Assembly: GCA_045611685.1 (NCBI GenBank)
Contig: JAZKXO010000032.1
Span: forward strand, 1-64,000
Origin: SIG701 sp045611685
GTDB taxonomy: Bacteria; Bacillota; Clostridia; Oscillospirales; CAG-272
Reading direction: 5' to 3'
Length of the DNA stretch: 64,000 bases
The position numbers and the translations under genes are program-made. The notes below the pieces were generated by a model. It was not told the origin of the DNA, did no database searches, and saw only the letters and a program-made list of their open reading frames with translations. This document shows positions 1-9,611 of this stretch, one piece after another (the first letter of the stretch is position 1; every line of letters starts with the position of its first letter).

Positions 1-18
1 GAATGCGAAATCGCATTC
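1..18 (-). terminator. Hairpin just after the ABC exporter gene, possible terminator
   Basis: A 7-bp inverted repeat (1-7 with 12-18, 4-nt loop) lies 12 bases past the stop codon of the minus-strand ABC exporter gene. A T-run would fall outside the window, so the terminator reading cannot be confirmed. Confidence 0.3.
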
Positions 19-30
19 GGCGTCTTTCAC

Positions 31-1764
31 TTAGAGCGTCGCACTCGGTGCGGCATCACGCATGCCGTTCCACAGCTCGTGATAGATACCGCCCTTTTGG
101 AGGAGGGCTTCGTGATTGCCTCTTTCGGCAATTCCCTTATCCGTTACGACGAGGATCTCGTCCGCGTTCTGAATCGTGGTCAAGCGGTGCGCGACGATCA
201 CCGTCGTGCGCCCGTGACAGAGTTCTTCAAGGCTCTTCTGGATCATATATTCCGTGGCGTTATCAAGCGCCGAGGTCGCCTCGTCCAGAATAAGGATCGG
301 CGGGTTTTTGAGGAACACTCTCGCGATCGAGATTCGCTGCTTCTGTCCGCCGGACAGCTTGAGACCGCGCTCGCCCACGATCGTATCGTAGCCATCCGGC
401 ATCGAGAGAATGTACTCGTGGATGTTTGCGCGCCGTGCGGCCTCCTCCACTTCCTCTCTAGAAGCACCCGGACAGCCGTACGCGATATTATCATAGATCG
501 ACGCGTTAAAGAGGAACACGTCCTGCGCAACGATACCGATATTCCGTCTGAGAGACGCGCGGGTAACGTCGCGGATATCCACGCCGTCGATCGAGATCTT
601 ACCGTCGAGCACTTCGTAGAATCGGGGAATCAGATGACAGATCGTCGTCTTGCCGCCGCCGGACGGACCGACAAGCGCCAGCGTCTTCCCTGCCTCAAGA
701 GTAAAGCTGAGGCTGTCAAGCACGTGCTTGCCGTCCTCTGTGTATGCAAAATCAACGTTTTCAAAAGAGATCTCACCCTTGACCTCACCCATCTCCTTGG
801 CATCGGGTGCGTCTTCTTCGGCGGGGTACTCCATAATATCAAGGAAGCGACGGAAGCCCGTCATACCGTTCTGGTACTGCTCAATGAATCCGACAAGTCG
901 GCGCACAGGATTCATAAACAAACTGATGTAGATAAGGAATGCGGCAAAATCGCCGGGGGAGATCTCTCCGCGGTAGCAGAAGACACCGCCCGCCACGTAC
1001 AGAAGCACGTTCAGAATATCGCCGATCCAGGTGATGCCGGAAAAATATTCCGCCATAACCTTGTACGCCTTGACACGTGCCGCCACAAATCTCTTGTTGC
1101 CCTTATCGAACATCTCGTTTTCATAGGTGCGGCTGGTATACGCTTTTGACACGCGGATACCGGAAATGCTGTTCTCCAGGTTCGCGTTGATCTCGCCGAC
1201 CTCCACGCGCGTGGCGGTGAATGCATCCGACATCTTTTTGTGTCTCTTGGATGCAAACAGGACCATCGCCGGCAAGGCGGCAAAGACGATCAGCGTAAGC
1301 GGCAAGTGAATGGTCGACATCATCACAAACGAACCGATGAGCATAACGGCAGAGAGGAACAGATCCTCCGGCCCGTGATGCGCGAGCTCGGAAATATCCA
1401 TAAGATCGGTTACGATGCGCGACATGATCGTACCGGTTTTGTTGTTGTCAAAATAAGTGAGCGGCAGCTGTTCGAGGTGATCGAACACGTCCCGTCTCAT
1501 ATCCGCCTGCATCCGCACGCCCACGATATGGCCGTAATACTGGATGAAATAGTTGAGCCCCATCTTAACGACGTAGATACCGAAAAGAACGACTGCCCAA
1601 ACGAAAAGCATCTTGAGAGCGCGATTCGGTATATAGTCGTTGATCATCGTACGCGTGATCATGGGGTAGACGAAATCACATACGGAAAGGCAGAGTGCAC
1701 AGAACATATCCGCCAAAAAAAGACGCAAATGCGGACGGTAATACCGGACAAATTTTCGAATCAT
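31..1764 (-). CDS. ABC exporter, fused membrane and ATPase domains
   Basis: This 577-aa protein is a half-transporter of the MsbA/LmrA/YknU type, expected to export an unidentified substrate as a dimer across the cytoplasmic membrane. Residues 1-310 form the six-helix exporter domain. Residues 330-577 are the ATPase, with Walker A GPSGGGKTT at 366-374, the signature LSGGQKQR at 470-477 and Walker B ILILDE at 490-495. The ATG start follows a GGAAGG ribosome site. It lies just downstream of ftsZ but behind a strong terminator, so it is probably a separate unit. No partner half-transporter is next to it in the window. The substrate cannot be told from sequence. Confidence 0.9.
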   Translation of the reverse strand: MIRKFVRYYRPHLRLFLADMFCALCLSVCDFVYPMITRTMINDYIPNRALKMLFVWAVVLFGIYVVKMGLNYFIQYYGHIVGVRMQADMRRDVFDHLEQLPLTYFDNNKTGTIMSRIVTDLMDISELAHHGPEDLFLSAVMLIGSFVMMSTIHLPLTLIVFAALPAMVLFASKRHKKMSDAFTATRVEVGEINANLENSISGIRVSKAYTSRTYENEMFDKGNKRFVAARVKAYKVMAEYFSGITWIGDILNVLLYVAGGVFCYRGEISPGDFAAFLIYISLFMNPVRRLVGFIEQYQNGMTGFRRFLDIMEYPAEEDAPDAKEMGEVKGEISFENVDFAYTEDGKHVLDSLSFTLEAGKTLALVGPSGGGKTTICHLIPRFYEVLDGKISIDGVDIRDVTRASLRRNIGIVAQDVFLFNASIYDNIAYGCPGASREEVEEAARRANIHEYILSMPDGYDTIVGERGLKLSGGQKQRISIARVFLKNPPILILDEATSALDNATEYMIQKSLEELCHGRTTVIVAHRLTTIQNADEILVVTDKGIAERGNHEALLQKGGIYHELWNGMRDAAPSATL

Positions 1765-1793
1765 AATGTTTCCTTCCAGAGTTGTTCGTACTC

Positions 1794-1827
1794 AAAGAAA
1801 AGGAGATCCGAAGATCTCCTTTTCTTT
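1794..1827 (-). terminator. ftsZ intrinsic terminator
   Basis: A perfect 15-bp stem (1794-1808 with 1813-1827) has a 4-nt loop that reads UUCG, closed by C-G, on the minus-strand transcript. The 3' arm ends in a U-rich TTTTCTTT run. It begins 8 bases after the ftsZ stop codon. Confidence 0.9.
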
Positions 1828-1834
1828 TATTTCA

Positions 1835-2986
1835 TTAATAGAAATTCAGAGTATTCGGCTTCGGAGCCTCAGTTCTGCGGTTCTGTTTGAGCATGGTGAG
1901 AATCTCATTGAACTCATCGTCGGAGATTGCCGGGGGGATTTTCTCGTCGGAGTCGCTCAAAAGATCGTCTACATCATTTTTTTTTACTTCTTGGGGAGCG
2001 GTGGCATTCTTCTGTGCCTTCTGCTGCACCTTGTTCTCAAAACCGGTAGCGATAATGGTGATCTTCATCTTATCCTCAAGTTCGGGATCGAAGGAAACGC
2101 CGAAGATTACGTTTGCATCCGGAGAAGCCTCGGAAGCGATCAATGTGGAAGCCACATCGATGTCCTCAAGACCGATATCGGGGGACGTGGTGATATTGAA
2201 GATGATACCCTTCGCGCCGGAGATAGAGGTCTCAAGCAGCGGGCTGGAGATAGCAGCCTTGGCAGCAAGCTCTGCCTTGTCCTTGCCGGTAGCTTCGCCA
2301 ACACCCATATGTGCATAACCTGCGTTCTGCATGACGGAGCTTACGTCTGCGAAGTCAAGGTTAATGAATCCGGGAACGTTGATAAGATCGGAAATGCTCT
2401 GTACGCCGTGGCTCAGGACACCGTCAGCGATCTGGAACGCGTTGAGGAACGTGATGCGGGTTTCGGAAACCTGCTTCAGACGCTCGTTGGGGATGATAAC
2501 GAGAGAATCCACGTACTGGCTGAAGTTGGCGATGCCGGCTTCTGCCTGGGCCATTCTCTTGGCGCCTTCAAAAGCAAACGGCTTCGTAACGACACCAACC
2601 GTAAGAATACCCATCTCCTGCGCGATTCTTGCAACAACGGGAGCCGCACCGGTACCGGTACCGCCACCCATACCGGCAGTGATGAATACCATATCCGCAC
2701 CGGTGATGGCGTTTTTGATTTCCTCGATGCTCTCCTCAGCGGCACGTGCACCGATCTCGGGATTAGCACCTGCGCCGTGCCCCTTCGTGATCTTCTCACC
2801 AATCGGAATCTTGCGGGAAGCGCCGGACTGCGCGAGGACCTGCTTGTCCGTGTTGATAGCGATAAATTCAACACTTCTGATATTGTCACTGATCATGCGG
2901 TTAACGGCGTTGTTGCCGCCGCCGCCGACGCCGATTACTTTAATATTGACGCCGCTTTCGTAGTTATTATCGAGTTCGAATGGCAT
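1835..2986 (-). CDS. ftsZ: Cell division protein FtsZ
   Basis: FtsZ is the tubulin-like GTPase that polymerises into the Z-ring at the division site. The 383-aa protein has the glycine-rich nucleotide loop near residues 19-26 and the tubulin signature GGGTGTG at 107-113. A T7-loop region follows (NVPGFINLDFADV, about residue 200). A variable acidic linker precedes a C-terminal tail around DEFNEILTMLKQNRR, the position of the peptide that binds FtsA and SepF in other bacteria; the usual FLRxR core is degenerate. GGAGG lies 9 bases before the ATG. No ftsA precedes it, and the 279-bp gap to ftsQ holds a candidate promoter. Confidence 0.97.
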   Translation of the reverse strand: MPFELDNNYESGVNIKVIGVGGGGNNAVNRMISDNIRSVEFIAINTDKQVLAQSGASRKIPIGEKITKGHGAGANPEIGARAAEESIEEIKNAITGADMVFITAGMGGGTGTGAAPVVARIAQEMGILTVGVVTKPFAFEGAKRMAQAEAGIANFSQYVDSLVIIPNERLKQVSETRITFLNAFQIADGVLSHGVQSISDLINVPGFINLDFADVSSVMQNAGYAHMGVGEATGKDKAELAAKAAISSPLLETSISGAKGIIFNITTSPDIGLEDIDVASTLIASEASPDANVIFGVSFDPELEDKMKITIIATGFENKVQQKAQKNATAPQEVKKNDVDDLLSDSDEKIPPAISDDEFNEILTMLKQNRRTEAPKPNTLNFY

Positions 2987-3092
2987 AATGGAAATCCTCC
3001 GTTTTGCTTTTATATGTTTCTTTTATTTTGACCTTCCAAAGCTATGTCCAAAGAGCACATCGGGCCAAAAGCCGACAAATGCCGTTTATAAT

Positions 3093-3121
3093 ATAATATA
3101 CTTTATTTCGGAATTTTGCAA
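3093..3121 (-). promoter_or_regulatory. Candidate SigA promoter for ftsZ
   Basis: On the minus strand, a TTGCAA -35 (3116-3121), a 17-bp spacer and a TATTAT -10 (3093-3098) lie about 105 bp upstream of the ftsZ start in an AT-rich gap. The -35 is not perfect. The placement suits an independent ftsZ transcript. Confidence 0.5.
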
Positions 3122-3265
3122 TATGTTTTCCCGAATTTCTCAAGTTTTTTTCAAAAAACGCGCGTATTTTCTTCCACAAGGCGCCATCTGCGCCATTTAA
3201 TGGATATTTTGCAATTGCCGTTTTACAATAACTGGTTTTTTGCACGCGCATATTTCAAATCTGCG

Positions 3266-4459
3266 TTAACTTTCGAGATCAAGCTGATTGTCGAGGACGA
3301 CGCTGGTCGTTCCGGTAGTCGTAAGGTCGATTTCGGCACGGACATTTCCGTAAAACAGGTTGTCCTTCATGACGGCGTTGGCAATTTTCAGCTTGACCTG
3401 CATGTCCTCAGCGCCGCCGAATGCGAGAAGATAGCGATCGTCGCATATCATTTTTAACTCAGGCATAGAGCGAAGATCCACAGTGGTAATCCGACCTTTG
3501 AGATCGGATGCCAGAACCATGCCGAGCACTTCCCTCATAGACGCGCTGTTGCGTTCGTTTTCAAACACGAGGATACGTCCCGCCATAGCGGAATCAACCG
3601 AAGGCAGACGGAGTCTGATGAGTCCGCTCTCGGCCGCCTCGGACGGATCGACCGTTCCGAGGACGCGGAGAGATGCGGAAAGTGCACGCGTTTCTCCGTA
3701 GAAATCCGCATAGAACCGTGGCTCGTCCTCTACAACGGTGAACGAAACCTTACTCGGGGCGGATCGATTGACATCAAGCGTCCGCACGTACGGGCAATGG
3801 AACGTAACGTTTTCCTCAGCGATGCGCGAGCTGAATGAGTAAAGGTTATCGCCGCCCGATACAGACGAGGCTTTTATAATTTCCTCCGCCGTATACCGGC
3901 TTGTCCCTTCCACCGTAAAGTCGCTGATCACGTACATCGTCTTATAAACGATAGCGAACGCGGCCAAGGCGAAAATGCTCATGATGAGGAGAGCCGCGCT
4001 GATTGTCCTTACGTGATTAAGCGCTTTGCGACGTTCGGCTCGGCGGTAAGCAGCAATACGTTCGCCGTCGCTCATCGACTCGTCCTCAAAGATCCTATCC
4101 GTATTGCAACGCATATCGGGCTCGGCACCAACGCGTCTCCTTTGTTCAAAGGAGTGGCGGGAGGCTGCATGCGGACGGCTTTTGGGGGACGCGGCCATCT
4201 GTTTTTTCGGGATCGCTTCATCAGCGGCGGTTCGTTTCGCACTTTCCTTCGCCATCCGATCACGGACGCGGTACGGGTTGTTACCGGGGATACGGCGCGG
4301 CGCGGGATCTGCCGTTTCGGCCATGCGGATTTTTTCACGCCGGCGGCCGACGGGCACGGCGTCGATCGTTTCGTCAAAATCGTGTGTCGGTGCCGCTTTT
4401 GCATACTGCTTGACACGTTCACGTACACTGTATCCGCCAAAAGCCCCTTGTGTGTTCAT
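3266..4459 (-). CDS. ftsQ: Cell division protein FtsQ/DivIB with long cytoplasmic N-tail
   Basis: FtsQ/DivIB is a bitopic divisome protein that bridges early and late division factors. The start is the ATG at 4459, behind AAAGGAGG, giving 397 aa. Residues 1-152 are a basic, low-complexity cytoplasmic tail. Residues 153-173 are the single membrane helix. A POTRA-like domain starts near 178 (SDFTVEGTSRYTAEEI), followed by the FtsQ beta domain. The tail is far longer than the usual few tens of residues. The gene is last in the murG-containing run; its ribosome site lies about 30 bp beyond the murG stop. Confidence 0.85.
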   Translation of the reverse strand: MNTQGAFGGYSVRERVKQYAKAAPTHDFDETIDAVPVGRRREKIRMAETADPAPRRIPGNNPYRVRDRMAKESAKRTAADEAIPKKQMAASPKSRPHAASRHSFEQRRRVGAEPDMRCNTDRIFEDESMSDGERIAAYRRAERRKALNHVRTISAALLIMSIFALAAFAIVYKTMYVISDFTVEGTSRYTAEEIIKASSVSGGDNLYSFSSRIAEENVTFHCPYVRTLDVNRSAPSKVSFTVVEDEPRFYADFYGETRALSASLRVLGTVDPSEAAESGLIRLRLPSVDSAMAGRILVFENERNSASMREVLGMVLASDLKGRITTVDLRSMPELKMICDDRYLLAFGGAEDMQVKLKIANAVMKDNLFYGNVRAEIDLTTTGTTSVVLDNQLDLES

Positions 4460-4495
4460 ATGTCTGCCTCCTTTCCGTTCCCACCGGAGCGGCAA

Positions 4496-5626
4496 CTACT
4501 GTTTATTTACCAAAGACAAAAGATCAAGATAAATGCGCTTATTCGCGTCCGGCACGGCAAAATCACAGATCTTCTCCGCCACCGCTAACCGCTCCGCCTT
4601 CCCCTCCGAAGAGAGAAGATACGCTACTCGTTTTGTAAGCGGTGCAGCCTCTGTCGTTTCGAGCTCCTTCTCCTCAAAGAGGAAGGCAGCACCTGCATCA
4701 GCGAGAACCTTCGCGTTTTTGTACTGATGATTATTCGTAACGTTCGGTGAGGGGATAAAGATGGCGCATTTTTTCGCCATGGCAAGTTCCGATACGGTCA
4801 TAGCCCCCGCACGGCAAATCACGACGTCCGCCGCCGCCATCTGATACGGCATATCGTAAATATATTCGACAAGGCGGATGTTTTCATATTTGTCAAGTCC
4901 CAGTTCGGAAAACCATCTGCCGCAAAGTTCTTTCTCAATGGATCCTGTCGCGTGGATATGGTATACCTCGGGATGTTCCCTTGTGAAACCCCTCATGAGC
5001 TTCAGTACCGCCGCATTGAGGCGCTCCGCCCCCATGCTTCCGCCATACGAGAGGATAATGTACTTATATTTGTCAGGGATACCGAGATGCCGCCGCGCTT
5101 CTTCTTTCGTAAGCGAAGCGAAACTGTGCCCCAGGGGGTTACCTACGTGCAGGATTTTGTCCTTCATTGGAAGCTCGGCGCCCGTCTCTTCAAAGTTCAG
5201 ATAGATGCGATCGACAGAGCGCGCCAGCATTTTGACAGCAACACCCGGCACCGCGTTCGATTCGTGCAAGGCGGTGGGGATCCCCATCTGTGAAGCGGCC
5301 TTTACAACCGGCCAGCTGACGTATCCGCCCGTACCAACGACGAGATCGGGCTTGAATTCCTTTATAATTTTCTTTGCCTTACCGGGAGACGTCAAGGTGA
5401 GGTACAGCGTTTTGAGATTGGAAAGCGAAAGGCTGCGCCGCATTCCCTGGATTTCCACAAAGTAAAGGGGATATCCCGCCTGAGGCACGAGTTTCGACTC
5501 GATACCTCGCTTCGTCCCTACGTACGCAATCTCGGCGGTAGGATCGTTTTGACGGATCGTATTGGCAATGGCAAGCGCGGGATTCACATGTCCTCCGGTA
5601 CCGCCGCCGGTCAAAAGAACGCGCAT
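4496..5626 (-). CDS. murG: UDP-GlcNAc:lipid I GlcNAc transferase MurG
   Basis: MurG adds GlcNAc to undecaprenyl-PP-MurNAc-pentapeptide (lipid I), making lipid II on the inner face of the membrane. The 376-aa protein starts with the first glycine-rich loop GGGTGGHVNPALA and has the second donor-binding region YGGSMGAERLN and the AADVVICRAGAMTVSE UDP-sugar site. The start is the ATG at 5626, with GGAGG 6 bases upstream; an open frame runs further upstream but lacks family similarity. It follows ftsW by 13 bp and precedes ftsQ, the usual Gram-positive order. Confidence 0.96.
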   Translation of the reverse strand: MRVLLTGGGTGGHVNPALAIANTIRQNDPTAEIAYVGTKRGIESKLVPQAGYPLYFVEIQGMRRSLSLSNLKTLYLTLTSPGKAKKIIKEFKPDLVVGTGGYVSWPVVKAASQMGIPTALHESNAVPGVAVKMLARSVDRIYLNFEETGAELPMKDKILHVGNPLGHSFASLTKEEARRHLGIPDKYKYIILSYGGSMGAERLNAAVLKLMRGFTREHPEVYHIHATGSIEKELCGRWFSELGLDKYENIRLVEYIYDMPYQMAAADVVICRAGAMTVSELAMAKKCAIFIPSPNVTNNHQYKNAKVLADAGAAFLFEEKELETTEAAPLTKRVAYLLSSEGKAERLAVAEKICDFAVPDANKRIYLDLLSLVNKQ

Positions 5627-5639
5627 AGCGAACCTCCGT

Positions 5640-6995
5640 TTATTTTTTTTGATAGGAATGCTTTGACACCGCCAAGACGACGCCCATCTCTGCCAAGAGA
5701 ATAATAAGGGACGTTCCGCCGTAGGAGAAGAACGGCAAAGCAATACCCGTATTGGGGACGACATCTGCAACGACGGCAATGTTTAGAAACGCCTGAATTC
5801 CCACCTGGCATATGATGCCCATAACGAGAAGGCAGGAGAAAATGTCGGGGGCACGCATCGCGATAACGTAGCCGCGCCACACAAAAAACAAAAACAGAAG
5901 GATCAGTGCAATAGCGCCAACAAATCCCATCTCTTCGCACCAGATGGTGAAGATAAAATCGTTCTGTGCCTCGGAAACGTAGCTGTATTTCTGACGGCTG
6001 GCCCCGAGTCCGACGCCCAACAGTCCGCCCGATCCGATCGCCAAAAGTCCCTGCGTCGTCTGCCACGCTTCGTCAAGCTTATCCGCATTCTCGTCGGTAA
6101 ACGTTAGGATCCGCTGAAGTGCATACGGATTCATAGCGAGGAACAAACCAACCGCAACCGATCCGCCCACGCCTACTATCGAGGCCATCCACCCGAGATG
6201 AACACCGCCGACAATCATAACGGCAAGTCCGATAAATCCCATGATAACCGTTCCGGAAAGGTGTTTTTCGAGTAGCACGAGCAAACAAGCCACTCCCACA
6301 AATCCCGAGGGGATGAGTGCGCCCCAGATAAACGTTCTTTTTCGATCCGAACGGTCAAGGACTTTATCTCTGTATTTATTAAGGTACCATGCAAGCATCA
6401 TAACGAGCGCGAACTTCATCATCTCCGATGGCTGAAAGGTAAAAGGTGTGCCTTTCAGTCCGAGCCAACGGCGGGCCTCGCCGTTGCTGATCCCGATGCC
6501 GGGAATCAGAACGATAATGAGCAGCAAGGTCGCAAAGCCGAAAACAAACGGTGCCAAAAATTTGTACCAGGACAGCGGCACAAAGGAGGCCGCGATCATA
6601 AGCACAATACCGACCGCGCTGAAAAGAAGCTGGCGCTTGATATAGTACATGCTGTCGCCCTCTTTGGCAAGGGCGGAGGGATAACTGGCACTGAATACCA
6701 TGATAGACCCCAGCGCCAGAAGTATGAGAATAAGAGAAAGCATAACGCGATCGACGCCGCCACGGGTGCGGATAATCTCTTCTTCTGTTTTACGCGCGGC
6801 CGGGGATGACACGCTTTCACGCTTCACGGCCAGATCCTTCTTTTTCTCACGCACACGCCCGGAGCTTACCGAGGCGGGACTCTCTGCAGCCGTCATTCGC
6901 GGCTCACGGATTGCTGCGCCGGCGCGGGGACGACCGTACTGCGGATTTTGGGAAGAGGCTTGTTCTTTTTTCGTTTTTTCCTGCAGTTTTGCCAT
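5640..6995 (-). CDS. ftsW: FtsW/SpoVE-type SEDS glycosyltransferase
   Basis: This is a SEDS-family lipid II polymerase that works with a class B penicillin-binding protein at the septum or during spore cortex synthesis. Of 451 aa, about 1-84 are a basic cytoplasmic tail rich in Arg, Lys, Ser and Ala. About ten membrane helices follow from IMVFSASYPSALA onward. The family signatures SEMMKFALVMMLAWYL and the C-terminal region PFFSYGGTSLI are clear. AGGGAG lies 8 bases before the ATG. The position between mraY and murG is standard, but murD, normally just upstream, is absent. FtsW and SpoVE roles cannot be separated from sequence. Confidence 0.94.
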   Translation of the reverse strand: MAKLQEKTKKEQASSQNPQYGRPRAGAAIREPRMTAAESPASVSSGRVREKKKDLAVKRESVSSPAARKTEEEIIRTRGGVDRVMLSLILILLALGSIMVFSASYPSALAKEGDSMYYIKRQLLFSAVGIVLMIAASFVPLSWYKFLAPFVFGFATLLLIIVLIPGIGISNGEARRWLGLKGTPFTFQPSEMMKFALVMMLAWYLNKYRDKVLDRSDRKRTFIWGALIPSGFVGVACLLVLLEKHLSGTVIMGFIGLAVMIVGGVHLGWMASIVGVGGSVAVGLFLAMNPYALQRILTFTDENADKLDEAWQTTQGLLAIGSGGLLGVGLGASRQKYSYVSEAQNDFIFTIWCEEMGFVGAIALILLFLFFVWRGYVIAMRAPDIFSCLLVMGIICQVGIQAFLNIAVVADVVPNTGIALPFFSYGGTSLIILLAEMGVVLAVSKHSYQKK

Positions 6996-7034
6996 AAACG
7001 CTCCCTCCCAAAAAATCCATGTGAAAAATCATTT

Positions 7035-8045
7035 TCAACCCGGCAAGGCAAGCCCAAACCAGGCAAGAACACAAAACAGTACCGTAACAATCGTGAACAC
7101 CGTAACGATCTTCACCTCGCTCCACCCGCATTTCTCAAAATGGTGATGGATCGGTGCCATACGGAAAAGACGTTTTCCGTGCGTAAGTTTGAAATATCCC
7201 ACCTGCAGAATGACGGATGCCGTCTCCAAGATATAGACGATGCCCGCAATCAGGGCGATGAGGGGCGAGCCTGTAAGGAACGCGCCGCCGACGACCATAC
7301 CGCCGAGGAAAAGGGATCCGGTATCACCCATGAAGACCCGCGCGGGGTAGAAATTATACACGAGAAAGCCGAGAGAAGAGCCGATCATCGCGGCGGACAC
7401 GAGCGAGAGCGAGGACGCCTCAACGATCCCTGCGAAGAAAGCGGCCACGGCAAAGAATCCGCCCACCGCGAGCGTTACGCCCGAGGCAAGTCCGTCGATT
7501 CCGTCCGTGAGATTCACGGCGTTGACCATACCGGTCAAAAGAAGAAGCGCCACGATATAGTACCAGAACCCAAGCTCCAAACTTACGCCGACAAACGGAA
7601 TGACGAGCGAAGTCGTGATCTCACCTTCGACGTAAAGAAGGACTAAAAAGAGAGCCGCGGCGACAAGCTGGAGAAAAAACTTCTGCGGGGGCGTGAGCCC
7701 TTCGTTCTGCTTTTTGCGAAGCTTCGCGCTGTCATCAATAACGCCGATAAGACCGTTCAAAAGGGCATACAGAAGAACGGTGAGATACGGCACAATATCC
7801 GAAAAGCGGTCGCTCACCAAAACGGCGGCCACCGCTGCCAATGCAGCGATAAGACAAGCGGCAATAAACGCAACGCCGCCCATCGTAGGCGTGCCTTCCT
7901 TGCTTTTATGCCAGCGGGGACCAATGTCCAGAATCTTCTGTCCCATTTTTTTGCTTTTCAAAAACGGGATCAGACGGCGGGAAATAAGAACCGTACCGCC
8001 GAGGGTCAAAAGAAGAGTCAGAAGGAACAAGATCGCATCATTCAT
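7035..8045 (-). CDS. mraY: Phospho-MurNAc-pentapeptide transferase MraY
   Basis: MraY transfers phospho-MurNAc-pentapeptide from UDP to undecaprenyl phosphate, forming lipid I. The 336-aa polytopic protein carries the catalytic signatures in order: GVIDDSAK, NAVNLTDGIDGLASG, GDTGSLFLGG and the HHHFEKCGW loop. It starts 31 bp after murF and ends 39 bp before ftsW, so no gene is squeezed between mraY and ftsW where murD is usual. Confidence 0.97.
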   Translation of the reverse strand: MNDAILFLLTLLLTLGGTVLISRRLIPFLKSKKMGQKILDIGPRWHKSKEGTPTMGGVAFIAACLIAALAAVAAVLVSDRFSDIVPYLTVLLYALLNGLIGVIDDSAKLRKKQNEGLTPPQKFFLQLVAAALFLVLLYVEGEITTSLVIPFVGVSLELGFWYYIVALLLLTGMVNAVNLTDGIDGLASGVTLAVGGFFAVAAFFAGIVEASSLSLVSAAMIGSSLGFLVYNFYPARVFMGDTGSLFLGGMVVGGAFLTGSPLIALIAGIVYILETASVILQVGYFKLTHGKRLFRMAPIHHHFEKCGWSEVKIVTVFTIVTVLFCVLAWFGLALPG

Positions 8046-8076
8046 AGACAGCGCTTCCTTTTATCTTATACTTATC

Positions 8077-9516
8077 TTATATTTTTTTGCGGCGGCGGCT
8101 CTTCATACATTCGAGAACCCGCTCTGCCGCCACAGCACGGCTTGCCTTCACGAGGAGCACACTGCCGGGCTCGATCGCACCGAGGATCATTTTTGCCATT
8201 ACCTCCGGCTCGCGCGTATCGAGGCTGACGTATACGTTATCCGCACGGATGCCGTGCTTTATGGCGGCCTCCGCCACCACGTCCGCCATCATGCCGTAAC
8301 AGAAGAGAAGATCCACCTTCGTCTGCGCGGCGTACTGGCCGAGCTGATCGTGCATAAGACGCGCATAGTCGCCGAGCTCCAGCATATCGCCGAGGAGCGC
8401 GGCGGATTTCACGTTCTTCTGCGATGCGACAGCCGCAAGAACGTCGAGCGCTGCGCGCATCGACTCGGGACTCGCATTATAGCAGTCTTCAATAACGGTA
8501 AAGGAGCCCATCTCGTAAATCTTCTGGCGCATAGCCGCACCGCGGAATCCCATAAGTCCAAGACGGATCGTATCCTCGGGCAGATCAAGAAGCGTACCGA
8601 TCGCGTACGCGACGAGAGCATTATAGACGTTATGCTTACCGAGCGTCGGAATCTTTACGTTGGTTACCGCGTGATCGCGGCAGATGAGATCAAAGACCAT
8701 GCCGTCCTCGAGCGTACGGATGTTGACCGCACGGTAATCCCCGAGGGAATTTCCGATGCTCATGAGAAGCGGCGTGGGCGTCATCGTACGGGCGCGCTCA
8801 GCAAGGAGCGGCTCGTCAGCATTCAAAAGAAGAATACCGTCCGCCTTCATACCGGCAGTAATCTCCATTTTGGCACGGCAGATATTCTCTCTCGTACCGA
8901 GCGAAGCCAGGTGCGAGGTGCCGATATTCGTTACCACAGCGATATCCGGCTTTGCAATCGAGGAAAGGCGTTCGATCTCACCGAGATTGCTCATGCCCAT
9001 TTCGAGCACGGAGATTTTGTCTTCGCGCTCCAAGGTGAAAAGCGTCATGGCAAGGCCGAGATCGTTATTGTGGTTACCCTCGGTCTTATGCGTCTGGTAT
9101 CCGGCGGCGGCGACGGCGGCGATAAACTCCTTCGTCGTCGTTTTTCCTACACTGCCGGTGATCGCGATCACCTTAACCGCGCTTTTGCTTCTGTAATCAG
9201 CGGCAAGCTCGCCGAGCGCGCGGATCGGATCGTCCACAAGAACGACCGCACAGCTTTTACCGGAGAGATTCTCCGGCACACGCTCTGCAAGGAAGCATAC
9301 CGCACCGGCATCTACGGCGGCGGACATATAATCGTGTCCGTCCACGCGCTCTCCGCGGATGGCGGCAAAAAGCGATCCCTTTTTTACCTCTCTGGAATCG
9401 GTACATATATTTGTAACGCAGAAAGACGCTTTTTCGCCGATCTCGACGACAGATCCTCCTACGATTTTTGCAATTTCATTTGGGGTATACGTTGTGATTT
9501 TTAATTCCGCTTTCAT
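8077..9516 (-). CDS. murF: UDP-MurNAc-tripeptide:D-Ala-D-Ala ligase MurF
   Basis: MurF adds D-Ala-D-Ala to UDP-MurNAc-tripeptide in the cytoplasm. The start at 9516 (479 aa) gives the family-like opening YTPNEIAKIVGG. The ATP-binding loop ITGSVGKTTTKEF, the central EMGMSNLGEIERL and the C-terminal EDCYNASPESMRAAL and LGDMLELG motifs are present. A GGAGG lies 16-17 bases upstream. The open frame continues upstream across the murE-murF gap but without homology. Confidence 0.96.
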   Translation of the reverse strand: MKAELKITTYTPNEIAKIVGGSVVEIGEKASFCVTNICTDSREVKKGSLFAAIRGERVDGHDYMSAAVDAGAVCFLAERVPENLSGKSCAVVLVDDPIRALGELAADYRSKSAVKVIAITGSVGKTTTKEFIAAVAAAGYQTHKTEGNHNNDLGLAMTLFTLEREDKISVLEMGMSNLGEIERLSSIAKPDIAVVTNIGTSHLASLGTRENICRAKMEITAGMKADGILLLNADEPLLAERARTMTPTPLLMSIGNSLGDYRAVNIRTLEDGMVFDLICRDHAVTNVKIPTLGKHNVYNALVAYAIGTLLDLPEDTIRLGLMGFRGAAMRQKIYEMGSFTVIEDCYNASPESMRAALDVLAAVASQKNVKSAALLGDMLELGDYARLMHDQLGQYAAQTKVDLLFCYGMMADVVAEAAIKHGIRADNVYVSLDTREPEVMAKMILGAIEPGSVLLVKASRAVAAERVLECMKSRRRKKI

Positions 9517-9591
9517 GGTATCTTTGCTTGCGGCCTCCGCCGCGCTGTATCCTTTCTCAGTCGCTATGCCGCAGTCGCGGCTATGGCTTAT

Positions 9592-9611
9592 GTAATCAGC
9601 GATGTGATTAC
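9592..9611. other. Hairpin at the murE/murF junction
   Basis: GTAATCA (9592-9598) pairs with TGATTAC (9605-9611) across a 6-nt loop, overlapping the murE stop codon. A second imperfect inverted repeat lies at about 9563-9587. Neither is followed by a U-run, so termination is unlikely. They could affect mRNA processing or murF translation. Confidence 0.35.

Noticed and set aside
7693..9504. Long open frame on the plus strand opposite mraY and murF
   Set aside because: It spans two well-supported genes in antisense and shows no conserved motif.
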